NCBI GenBank assembly: GCA_022457155.1
Contig: JAJGOT010000505.1
Location: 55,001 to 119,000 of the forward strand
Direction of reading: 5' to 3'
DNA length: 64,000 nucleotides
Source of the DNA: Cladopsammia gracilis
Taxonomy: Eukaryota; Cnidaria; Anthozoa; Scleractinia; Dendrophylliidae
The position numbers were made by a program, and so were the translations under genes. The notes under the pieces were generated by a model. The model saw only the letters and a program-made list of their open reading frames with translations. It was not told the DNA's origin and did no database searches. Positions 50,901 to 62,900 of this stretch are shown piece after piece (the first letter of the stretch is position 1; the number at the start of each line of letters is the position of its first letter).

Positions 50901-53900
50901 TTAGGCCATTTGATTTAAATACGTTGCTGACTTCTTTCTTGTTTTTTTCAATTTCTTTCGGGGTGGCTTTGCAAACTGCAAGACCATCGTCGCGGTACAG
51001 TCCAACTTCATCTTTGAATTTGGATGCGATCAAGGAGAGCATGTAAGTTCCTATCAATTCGCACGTTTCTGCTCCGTCGTATGAGCCCATTGTAACATCA
51101 AACATGTCGTTTGTGTTCTTCTTGGTCCATGGAGAGTTTTGGTGGTAAAGGAGTGATTTTTTTGCATGGATGATGATGTGGCGGTCTTCTTTAGTGATAG
51201 AGGTGAATTTGGAGGCATAATCTAATGCATTCAGGAGCAGGTCTTCAGATATGGATGGATAGAAGTCGCACATGCCAAACGGTCCAAAAGCGTTCATCAT
51301 GTACGGTTTACCCCATTTCGATTGAAAATGACGTGATGACGGCTTAATAATGACATCGTCCCTCGTGATCACTCGAAATAACTCCTGGACACTCTTCGTC
51401 ACTAACAGTAACAACAAATGAGGATTTAAACTCAAGAAACCGCGTACCCTTACCTAAATGCCAAATTGTAACATCCAAAACAATAGTCAGACATAATATG
51501 ACAGCAATGCATGATGGGAAGAACTTACAGGAGATAGCCCATAGGGCACTTTGATCTATCTCTTTGGCAATCAACTAAATTTTTTCTTTATTTATCTTTT
51601 CAAAACCTCTTCTAACATGACTAGCCCAGTGGCTAGTGGTCCTCAAATTTTACTAGCCCAAACCCAATTTTTACTAGCCCTGGGCTAGTGGACTACCGCT
51701 AAGGTCGAGCACTGGCAGTCAAACTAGTGATCTTTCACACACCAGTGAATTGTATGATTATTTCAGCGTGTCATGAGCATGGGACTTATTCACTAAATTG
51801 CTGACATGTTTTGTGGTTCTCTGTAGGTTCCAGTGGCATTAAAGACTTTACATCCTGAAAAGATAGCTCATGGAGAACAGGTAGAATGGCTTTTGAAGTG
51901 TATTCTTGCTTGATTTGACATTTATGTTTTGGAGATGGTAAGGGAAGTACATTACATAGCGATTCCCTATGTATACATGTTCAAAGTGTTGTCCATCCAA
52001 AGAAAAAATTGTAATGTTGTGTAAAAAATTCCTTGTGCCACTTGTTCATGGATTTACATAGGAGAAACTAGCAGATCTTTTGTTGCTAGAAAAAAAAGAG
52101 CACATCAGAAACATCAAGTTGTGCACCAAAGGCTCTAACATTGCAAGCTGCGCGTGGTCTCATGAATATCACATTGACTTTGACAATGATTCTATCATTG
52201 ACACAGGTAACTACTGTGTCAGAAAATCTTTGGAATCCTGTTTAAACATACATTCTTAATTTGGTTTTACAATTTTATGCATATTTTTTTTCGTTTTCAT
52301 CATTCTTTTTACTTTTTGAAGACTGCAGTACAGGCAGCCAAAAGTTCAGGTTTTAATTTTTTTTTAGCCATAGAACGCTTTTACATTTACTCATGTTCAA
52401 ATCTGCTTTACAATATTATTTATTTGAAAGATGATATAGGACTACAGCATATCTAGCCCCACCCCACCCCACCCATCCAACCTGTAAAGAATGTGAACAG
52501 GACAGGCAACACTAAGGAGTACTGTTAGTAGTACTTCCTTCTTTTTTCCAACAGGTAAGGGGACCACCTCTCGTGAACGACCACCTATCCTTTTAGTTAC
52601 CAAAGTTTCTTTGTTTTTGAGACCTCTGTAAAAGGAGACAGCCTTGCCTAGCAACAACAACAACAACAATTTATTTATTTATTTATACACGTGGTAGTGA
52701 ACCTGCTAAAGTTCTAGTGTTTGTTGAACAGCGCTTATTTACCATGATTAAAATAAACTAAAATGTGCTAAGAAACAGAGTCAAGATGCTGGGCATCACA
52801 ATATTAAATTAATTATTTAAAAATATATTACAAGTTAAAATTAGTCATTCTTCAAAGATTCTATTTGTAATTTGCATTTTTTTGTAGTTACTCACAAGAA
52901 GATTGAATGCACACAACTATTCTGCAAATCAATCTGTAAAAAGAAAGCAAAAAAATCTTACTATTGATTTTCCATTCATAGGAATTTTTACGAGAAGCAC
53001 GAATTATGTCAGGGCTGGATCATCCGTGTATCGTGCGGTTGATTGGCGTGTGTCTTGGTCCTCCGTTAATACTGGTAAGTATTAATTATATGAGGGTTTT
53101 TTAAAATACTTGAAGTGGAATAGGATAACAGCATGCAGACAACTCTGCCTGACGAAAAGAAAACTCAAAGGGCTCTCAGAGCCATCTTGTGAAATCGAAA
53201 CAAAGTAAGGTTAAGTCAAAAGATCTGTTTTCAGAATCAACTCAACGTACATTGGATAGTTGAATGGCAAATTATTTCTTGTTTTGAATGTCGTGTTAGT
53301 GAGTTTTTGAGATTTGAATTTACCAAATGCTAGTTAGATGACGTCAACCCGGGAATCATTTATTATACAACTACTTGTTTTCACCTTCAAGTAACATTTT
53401 TTACGAATCAATTGACTATCCACAGTTTATTTTTAGTATTTATCAAATTAATTATCCTCAAGCTGTAAACTGCGCATTGTAAATTTGCGTAGAAATAATG
53501 GAAAATTCCCGGGTTGACGTCATCTAATTAGCATTTTGTAAATTCAAATCTCTATAACTCACAAACGCGACGTTCAAAACAAGAAATATTTTACCATTCA
53601 ACTATTCAGTGTACATAGAGTTGATTCTGAAAATTACTTTCTAGGGGTGATAGGCACTTAAATTGTCCATACTAAGTCAAAGAAGTGAAGTGTAAAACAG
53701 ATTTAAAACGACCAAAGCAACTTAGCCTGACGACCTGGTGTGAAACGAGACTGTCTAGACAACTGGGTGACGGGGAATTAAATAAAGTTTGCTATAGCAA
53801 TCATCTTTTAACACGTAATACACTGGGGAATTAAAAACAGATGATGGAACCAGTGAAAATTTGCATATACTGTCCCTGGATACTCCCGGGGGGGGGTTAC

Positions 53901-56900
53901 TTCCTAGTAATGGGCTAATGGGGATGTGCTGCTGGATGGGGTCGCATTTTCACAACTGGATTGACTATACTGGGGTTGCATTTTCAATAGAGTTACTAGA
54001 ATGGGGTCGCAAAATGTCGGAATTTTTTGGGGAAAGAAAATTCTGGCAAGTATTTTTTGGGTAGTTTTAGCTTGTAAATATTTTCGGCTAACAAATGTAC
54101 CAGAAGGTTTGTAGGAGAAGAGTAAAGTCTCCTACATTAAATAAATGTTTCAACTCATTTGAAGATGACCTAGATAAAAGTGTTCCGAACTCAAGGTAGA
54201 TGGCTAAACAGAAAGTGACTAAGTTGGGATTGCGAAATTTACATTTACTCAAAAGTGACTAAGATGGGGTCTTTAATTGGCCACAAAATAGACTATAATG
54301 GGGTATGGGCTCTGAGAGGCCAGCGGCACATACCCAGCAAAAGTTGACCCAAGTACCCACTCCGAGCGGATACTATATCTCGTTCAACGTTTTGTGTATT
54401 AACAAGGTAAATGTAGTTTAAAAAAGAAAGAAAGAAAGGCATGCTCTGAACAGAGATTAAAAGCTTACAGACTTAATTTGCCGCACGCCATTTCTACAAG
54501 ACTTATTTCTCCTTTTACTGACGTTTACCCTGGGTACCAGAGCCTTTTTTCCATGCTCTCATCTCTCTCATATTTCACCCATCTTTTCTCTCCCATTGCT
54601 ATTTCTCTCGCTGCTTGGCAGCCTGTTGTTCAATCCCCTGACCCCTGGCCTCTGACCCCAATTGTTAATGCCGGGAGAAAAGAAAACCTCTGGTACCCAA
54701 AGTTAGCCTCAGTTAAACTCGTCTCATAAAGATCAAATTATCTGAGGTCAAAATGGTAATCCATTATTGCTGGATAATTTGTTGAGCTAGCTATTTAAAA
54801 AAATGCCTTCAGGTAGTTTCAGTGGACTCATCTAACGGATTATGTGATCATTGCCTGAAGAGACAAAACCGGAAACATTTAAAGAAACAACATCGGTTAA
54901 GACTTGAAATGCAAAGCTGCTAAGTTGACAAGTTGTGTAAACTAATTGAAATCGAAGGCTCCTATGAGCCAACTCGTGAATACAAAAAGTTCGGACCCTC
55001 CCCTCTCCTAGGCGTTTTGTTCTACCGACCCCCCACCCCTTGCATCTAACTCCCTCCCTTCCCTCAAACACCAACACTAAGGGTAAGCCAGGTGACCATT
55101 ACATATCGCGGGCTTCACGTTAACAGCCGATCGACCGGTCGCATTTTGGCTAGCCTGCGTGGCAGGCGTTCAAAGGGGAAGGGGGAAAATTCGGGCGCGT
55201 GAGAACGCGAAGGGCACGCGAGGGAGGAGGGAAGGGAACGTTCCCTCTTCCCCCCTCCCTCGCGCGCCCTTCGCGTTCTCGCGCGCCCGAATTTTCTCCC
55301 TTCCCTTCCCCTTTGAACGCCTGCCACGCAGGCTACATTTTGGCGTAGAGTTTTAACAACAGACCTGGAATATTTTCATTTAATGAGATGCAAACAAGTG
55401 GCCTTGTATTCTGTATTCATCACTGAAAATCACTTTTGTCGTTAATTTTTAGGTCCAAGAATTGGTTCAGATGGGTGCATTACTAGACTTTTTAAATGAT
55501 CATCATTCAGAGATTTCCCAGAGAGACCTAAAGCTGTGGGCTGCTCAGATAGCTTGGGGCATGATGTACCTGGAGAAAAAACGCTTCGTTCATAGGGACT
55601 TGGCAACAAGGAATATACTCATGTCTACAAAACAACAGGTCAGAAAAGGGGCAACATTAAGATACTTTAAGATACATTAACTCAAAGGCAGCTGAAGCAA
55701 ATGTTTAACTTGTAAGTGTCTAGACTGTAGTGATTAAAATAATGCAATGAACTCATTTTGTCAATGGAAACATGCAACTGGTGCCAAGCGCGGGAAACTG
55801 TGCAAACAATGTGAAACGCAAGAAAACATGCAACCGGTGCCAAGCGCGGGAAACCATACCACAAGCACCAGTCAGTAAACATGCAACCTGTTCCAAGCGC
55901 GGGAAACCATACCACAAGTGCCAGCCAGTAAACATGCAACCGGTTCCAAGCGCGGGAAACCATACCACAAGCGCCAGCCAGTAAACATGCAACCAGTTCC
56001 AAGCACGGGAAACCATACCACAAGCGCCAGCCAGTAAACATGCAACCGGTTCCAAGCGCAGGAAACCATACCACAAGCGCCAGCCAATAAACATGCAACC
56101 GGTTCCAAGCGCAGGAAACCATACCAAAAGCGCCAGCCAATAAACATGCAACCGGTTCCAAGCGCAGGAAACCATACCAAAAGCGCCAGCCAATAAACAT
56201 GCAACCGGTTCCAAGCGCGGGAAACCATACCAAAAGCGCCAGCCAGTAAACATGCAACCGGTTCCAAGCGTGTAGAAACAATCACAAGAGCGTTGATCCA
56301 CAAGATTCAGATTTAATCGAACGATCATAAGAAAGTTACAACACAACGAGTTTCAACTAAACGAACAGTTCTAAAGTTCAGATACAGTTCCAACATGGCG
56401 GCTCTCGTGCAGTCGAACACGCTTCTTTCTTCGCCACGCGCATGCTCCAATGAATTTGCCGCAGGTCATGTGTTCCACAGACGCTATTCAGCTGATTCCA
56501 CATACTGGGGGCGGGGGCGTGCAGCAATTCTTTTGCTTCTTCTGAGTGTTTCGACCTGTGGAATCTGCAGTTCGGTTTCTGTAAAGTGTTCCTTAGGATC
56601 CGTCAGTGTGACCTCCAAAGGGTACAAGAGATGTATTGAACGGTTGGTAACTCCGGAGTTTGTTTTTATCTCTGCGGCTCTGACCAGGCCATCACTGCCA
56701 CGAAGAACTTTCTTTACAATGGCTAACTTCCAGGAACTTCGAGGAACATTGTCAGCATGCATTAGTACAACATCGCCGACTTTAATAATCTCCTCTTGGA
56801 ACCCTCGCTTCTTAGACTGATACACATGACGCTCCCGCAGCGAAGCAAGGTACTCACTTTTGAACCGTTGAACAAAGTGCTGAAACAGTAACGAGCGTCG

Positions 56901-59900
56901 TTTCAAGGCCTTGTTGAGTTGATCGTGTTCATTGAAGTCTTCATCTTCTAACTCGTCTGGATCAACAACAGGGTGTGGCAAAGCAGTCACATCGAAACCA
57001 TATAGCAACTTGGACGGTGTCAAGGGTTCTGGATCATTCACATCATGGTAGACGAATGTGATTGGACGATCATTTACGACTGCTTGAACCTCTTTGACGA
57101 GTGTTTGTAACTCAGACAGACTGATGAGAGCACGACGAAGAACTTTCTTGATAGACATCTTAACCACACCAATCAGCCGCTCGTACATACCACCCCAGTG
57201 CGGTGACTTGGCAGGAATATGCCTCATCTTAACTCTCTTCTGGGCAAGGTGATGCTGCACTGCTTGATCTTCTACGGTTCGAAATAACTTCTGAATTTCT
57301 TCATTTCCTTTCTGAAATGTCTTGGCATTATCACACAGGATCAGTGAAGGAGTCCCATAGACGGCACAGTGACGCCTGAATGCAAGAAGGAACTGTTCGG
57401 TTGTCATGTCATCAACAATCTCCAAATTGACATTGCGAGTAGTGCTACAGGTGAAGAGACAGACATAACATTTCTCTGTCTTGTTACCATTTTTGACCAT
57501 CAGATGACCAGTAAAATCAATCCCCACTGTAGAGAATGGTCTCACCTTGTTAAGGCGAAAGTCAGGCAAGGGGGGTGAAGGAGGTAGCTTGTATGCTGCT
57601 CCTATCTGGTATCGGCATATGACACAATGCTTGAGCACCCTTGTAATTACACTTCGTGCTGATGGCAACCAAAACTTCTTACGCATTGCAACAACAGTGT
57701 CTCTTACTCCAGCATGGAGCTGTCTCTCATGGACTGAACGAACAAGCAGAGTTGTAAACTGGGACTTCTTAGCAATAAGAATTGGTTCTCTTGCATCTGG
57801 TTCGAGCATTGCATGCTCGAGTCTGCCAGGGGCAACTAAAAGACCATCGTGGTTGAGCTTCAGATGGAGTTGACGAACCAACTGAGGTCTGGATTTGAAG
57901 TGCTGACGGGTAGGCCGTGTCTGCTGTTTAAGAAGGTATTCTCTTTCTTGCGTGAAGTGCTGAATCTGGTGAGCGCGAAGAAGTACGACTTCTGCATGGG
58001 ATATTTCAGCAGCTGCGGGAACTGGAACTGTAAAATGACAGTTTGACAGGCATTGGCGTGAACCACGTGACTGATCAGAGGCATGCTTTACGTTGGAGAT
58101 GAATCTCAAGACATAGGACATGGTGCGAAGGATACACTCATAGGACTGAAAGCGTGAGATGTCAATGAGGTCTTGGAGACTGCCGGCGATAGACTGCATC
58201 TCGTGAACATGACTGTCCACAGCTGTGGCTGAGACAACATTGTCTTCTGCAACGCTCTTGGGACTCCACCTTGGCCAGAGTGAATGTTCTGTCAACCATG
58301 GAGGACCTCTTTCCCATAGTGCTGATTGTAAGAGCTCATCTGCACTGCATCCACGAGAGAGTATGTCTGCGGGATTGTTTGCTGAACTGACATGGGACCA
58401 GCTAGATGAGTCACTAAGCCTCAGGATCGCCGTCGTCCGATTTTGAACGAACACTGGAAGTTGCTTGGTACTGAACAGCCAGTGGAGGCAAATGGTGGAG
58501 TCAGTCCAGTAGTACGATGAGATGGATGAGAAATCCTTGCTGAAAATTTCTCTTATGGCTGCACCAAGGCGAGCACCCATTAGCATGGCAATCAATTCCC
58601 ACTGGGGAACTGTTCGTGCATGTTTAGATGAGGAAATTTTGACCTTGGAGCCAATGAATCTGACCTTCTCATTCTGAACAAAGAAGACACAGCAACCGGC
58701 TGCAGTGGTGGGACATGCATCACAAAAGACATGCATTTCTACTGGCAATGTTTTGTCAAAGTCCAAATAACGTGAAGTGACAAATGCTGAGGCTGCTTCA
58801 ATTTCCTTGGCGATTTGGTTGTACTGTTGCTGTAATTCGCCAGGGAGAACTTCGTCCCAGTCAAATCCCTTATCCCACAGAGATGAAATGAACTTCTTGG
58901 CTGGAACAAGGACAGGGGAGATGAAGCCGATAGGATCAAATGTTGATGAAGCAGAACTTAGGACTTGTCGTTTGGTGAACTTCACCTCAGGAGGAATGAC
59001 AATGGCTTTACGTGGAAACTGTAGTGTGTCTTCCTTAGGGTTCCACATCATGCCTAACAGGCCAGCATGATTTCTCTCAGAACCAGTGTTCATGTCGTCG
59101 ATGATTGTGGTCAGCGCTGGCGAATTTGTGAACCACTGGCGCAGATTCATGTCAGCGTCCTTCATAACCTGCCTTGAGATATTGTAATACTGAATGGCAG
59201 TGTCCTCATCATCTGTTCCAGTAAGTACATTGTCACAATAAAGCTTCTCTTCCAGGTCTTGAGCAACAAATTGGACAACTGGATCTTGATCTTTCTCATA
59301 CTTAGAAAGATGATGAAGAATTGTAGAATTCAGGATGAATGGAGAACTTGTTCCGCCAAAGAAGACAGAGGTGTAGCGGTAAACCTTGATTGGTTTGTCT
59401 GGGTCACCATCTTCAAACCACAGAAAGCGGACATAGTTACGATCCTCTTCATTAATCTTGATGCTCATGAATGCTTTCTCAATGTCGGCAGCAAAGGCAT
59501 ACTTGTTAGCTCTGAAGCGATGAATGATGGTGTTCAGTGACTTCAGGAGGCAGGGACCAGTGTATAAACAATCATTCAGAGAGACATGACCTGCGTTGGC
59601 TGCGAATACAACTCGAAGGGGTGTCGTTTCGCTCTCTGGACGTAACACAAAGAAGTGGCTGAGGTAATGAGTATCAGTCTGACTTAAGGGATCTTCGTTG
59701 GCAGGAACAGCTTCAACATAACCTTTGTTGATTTGGTCAGCGATGATGTTTGCGTAAGGCTGCCAAAGTTCCAGTTTAAGTAGTCTCTTCTTCACTTGTT
59801 GCAGACGGCTAAGGGCAAGGTTAAGGTTCGATGGTAAGGGAGGATGATTGTCCAGCCATGGCAGTGGAACGAAGTAAGTTCCATCACGGTATGTGATTTG

Positions 59901-62900
59901 GGATTGGAAGCGCTCTAGGAAGTCATCCTCTTGATTGGTATCCTTGGGGTCTTCAATGCCTAGCGTTTCAATTTTAAGGAAATCTGCAACTTTGTTGTGC
60001 ACCTCAAGATCTTTTGCGCGAGTGTAGCTGTACCAGTCACGGTCATCAAACGGGTGGCTGTCAAAGGAGTGGCCAGCTGCAAGACACTGTAAAGCTGTTT
60101 GGCACTCTTCGGAACTCTCGGTTGTAGGATAGAGTCGGCCAGAGATTATGTATCCCAGACTAGATGCTTGAGCTGTGGGGTAGCCCATGACGACATCAGG
60201 TTTCAGGAACTGCCACACTGCATCCAGACCGATAAGGATTTGAACTGGAAATTGGGTTTGGCTAAAATCATCCGCAAGCTGAAGATCTGTGATGTGCGGA
60301 GATTTGAGGCTAGCAGCCCAGCTGTTGCGGTCAATGGGAGTGACAATAACATCTTTGATGAGAGTATCCACCGTTACTGCTCCCTCTTCTGTCATGATGC
60401 TGACTGATCCCACTGGGTACGTATTATTAGATGTAGCACCACCAAATGTATTAATACGCACAGTCTTACTGCAATGAGGTTTGATGCAGAGTTCCTGAGC
60501 TAACTGTGTGGTGATGTATGAAAGAGATGACCCTTCATCAATAAATATGTTTGCCTGTTTAGTGATGTCACCATTACTGACTGAAGTAACAGCAGTCTTC
60601 AGAATAACTGGATTGGGTTGACTGTGGCATGACGTCATAGTGTTGTACTGTGAATGGCATGAGTACAAAGTCTCATTTGGATTGATTCCATTCTCCGTGT
60701 TGTAGCTTGCAAAGCTTAATGTGTGGGTGGGTGTGGTGGTTGGTTCACCATGCGGTATGTTTTCTGTAGCAGGTGCAGCGTGCATACTGACTGATTGTGG
60801 AGGGGAAATCAGTGGTGATTGAAGACCTGAAGCTCCATGTAGTATAGTGTGATGGGGTTGCCGGCAAACTGAACATCTGAATTTCGACTGACACTGAGTA
60901 GTGGCATGACCCCCTTTGAGACAATTGGAGCACAACTGCTTGGATTTAACTGCAGACATTCTATCCTGGATAGAAAGTTCACATTGAAATGTGTTGTGTG
61001 TACTGGTAGGCCCACATAAGCGACATGGAACTTTCTTTGGCCCCTTAAACTGTTTAAACTTCTTAGATTTGGACTGAACAGGAGGGGTTACTGCTGCAGG
61101 AAGTGCAGTGGCTGTACCATATGGAACTGTTTCACCTGAGTCATCATTGACAGGAGGAACCTTGGGCAATGGAGGCTTTGGAGGAGGTGAAACTTTTGGA
61201 GGAGGTGGAGGTTTCGGTTTGCAGGGTTGGTTGTTATTACTAATGTAGGCAACTTGCTCTAGCCTTTTAACTTCATTGTGTATCATCTCAATGAGTTGAT
61301 CAATGGTGGGATTAGCACATGGATATTCTTTCAAGACATTGGTTAACAGCTTCTCTGGGAGCTTTTCGAGCAATATTGGAACATAGAAATCTCCATACCT
61401 GGTTGTGGGAAGATCCAGTGTGGCAAGAGATCTCATATCACTCATAAGACTGTCGTAGAAGGTACGCAAAGCTGAAGCTGTGTGCTGTGGCTTGACCATT
61501 GTTACTAGAGCAACACAGTGTGCATTTTTGATAGCCGTTTTATCACCATAATTATCCTGCAGTGTTTCAACCAGCAAATTGTAGTTGTCTTCGGTTGCCA
61601 TAATGCCCTCAACTCTCATTTTCACTTGTTCTGACAACTGTCCCTTCAGAAAGTTGAACTTTGTGACGTTCGAGATGTCTTTTACATCATGCACTTTGGA
61701 CTTGAAAACGTCCCAAAAGCTGAGCCATTTCCTTCGGTCACCATCAAAAACTGGTAATGACATTTTCGGTAACTTGAGTGCAGAATGTTTCAGCTGTTTG
61801 GAGGCACCAGAATCGGTTTGTGGGCTGGATTTAGAGCTCTGCTGGTCGAGACGGAGGATTTTATCGATTTGTCTCAACAAGGCTGAATGCGTATCAGAAA
61901 TATTGTCCGCATCCACGAAATCTTGATCTGCTGTGTCCTCCTCGCCCAGTATGACGTGAATGTTCTGAATCTCTTTGTCAAGTTGCCTCATTTCTGGTCT
62001 TGCATCCAAAAGTTTTTGGTGACTGGCTTTCAATTGTTCAAGGTCATCTTCTGCGATCTCGGCTTTGTCAGCTGTGTCGAAGATGGGAGCCAGTTTCTTG
62101 CTTTCGTTTGTAAACATCCGACGCAAATTGCCCCTCCTTTTCACGGCGATTTTCAAAGAATCCTTTAGTTCCTCGACTTTGTCTGGCTCTGGCATTTTGA
62201 CTCCACCACGTGCTTCGTTGTCACTCGTGTTTAGTGAAGAAACGATCGTTTCCCGGGTCCCGGCACCATTTTGTAGAAACAATCACAAGAGCGTTGATCC
62301 ACAAGATTCAGATTTAATCGAACGATCATAAGAAAGTTACAACACAACGAGTTTCAACTAAACGAACAGTTCTAAAGTTCAGATACAGTTCCAACATGGC
62401 GGCTCTCGTGCAGTCGAACACGCTTCTTTCTTCGCCACGCGCATGCTCCAATGAATTTGCCGCAGGTCATGTGTTCCACAGACGCTATTCAGCTGATTCC
62501 ACAAAGCGCGAGAAACCATACCACAAGCGCTAGCCAGAAAACATGCAACCAGTGCCAAGCACGGTGCGAGTAATTTCGGTTTGAAAGCAAATTGAACAGG
62601 TAATTTTCCAGACATTTCGGGAGGAAATTGTGGAGTACCGTTCTGGGGTACTCCTTTCATTCCGGTTGGTATGAACCAACCGAAATCTCTATAATTTTAC
62701 CATTTGATAATTTTATCTTGGTTCAGGCCCCTACTTAGAAGAAAACGAAAACGGCAAAACGAATTGTAAGGGCTGATTCCAAATAGCGACGTAATTTTTC
62801 TGGAGATTCTTCAGAAAACAGATGACTATATTGATGTTCCCCAAATACTTTGTGATATTAAACAAATGAAATTGTTATAATTTGCATATTTCATTTATTT

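Larger units (their letters stand above)
45966..51720. mobile_element. Outer hAT-like inverted termini around the intron-7 insertions
   Basis: GGCAGTCAGTGCTCGACCT at about 45967 is matched by AGGTCGAGCACTGGCAGT near 51699 in reverse complement. Inside both ends GGGCTAGT motifs recur (CTAGCCC on the right). CAGTG ends and short flanking GGCAGT repeats resemble hAT transposons. The 5.7 kb between them hold the DIRS-like, Harbinger-like and Penelope-like remnants, so this is a nest and not a single gene unit. No hAT transposase is seen. Confidence 0.5.
56266..62508 (-). mobile_element. Full-length BEL/Pao LTR retrotransposon with 5-bp target duplication
   Basis: Two direct 232-bp LTRs, 56271-56502 and 62272-62503, start TG, end CA and are identical by eye. 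They enclose one uninterrupted polyprotein frame on the minus strand. The same 5 bases, AAGCG, lie at 56266-56270 and 62504-62508. A primer-binding-site-like stretch TGGTGCCGGGACCCGGGA (complement of 62251-62268) sits 3 nt inside the 5' LTR and matches the form of a tRNA 3' end with CCA; I do not assign the tRNA. The polypurine tract is not obvious: the bases inside the 3' LTR are C-rich on the coding strand. Intact frame and identical LTRs suggest a recent insertion. It lies antisense in intron 10 of the kinase gene, inside a 53-bp minisatellite. Confidence 0.95.

Noticed and set aside
55682..56346. Three overlapping minus-strand frames of 143-199 codons
   Set aside because: They are translations of the 53-bp minisatellite in different frames; the unit lacks stops on that strand, so openness is not evidence of coding.
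56395..56820. Plus-strand frame of 141 codons
   Set aside because: Antisense to the LTR and the conserved polyprotein C-terminus.
62196..62282. N-terminal extension of the BEL/Pao polyprotein from 62282
   Set aside because: It begins with a non-ATG codon inside the LTR and crosses the primer binding site; the ATG at 62195 is the sensible start.
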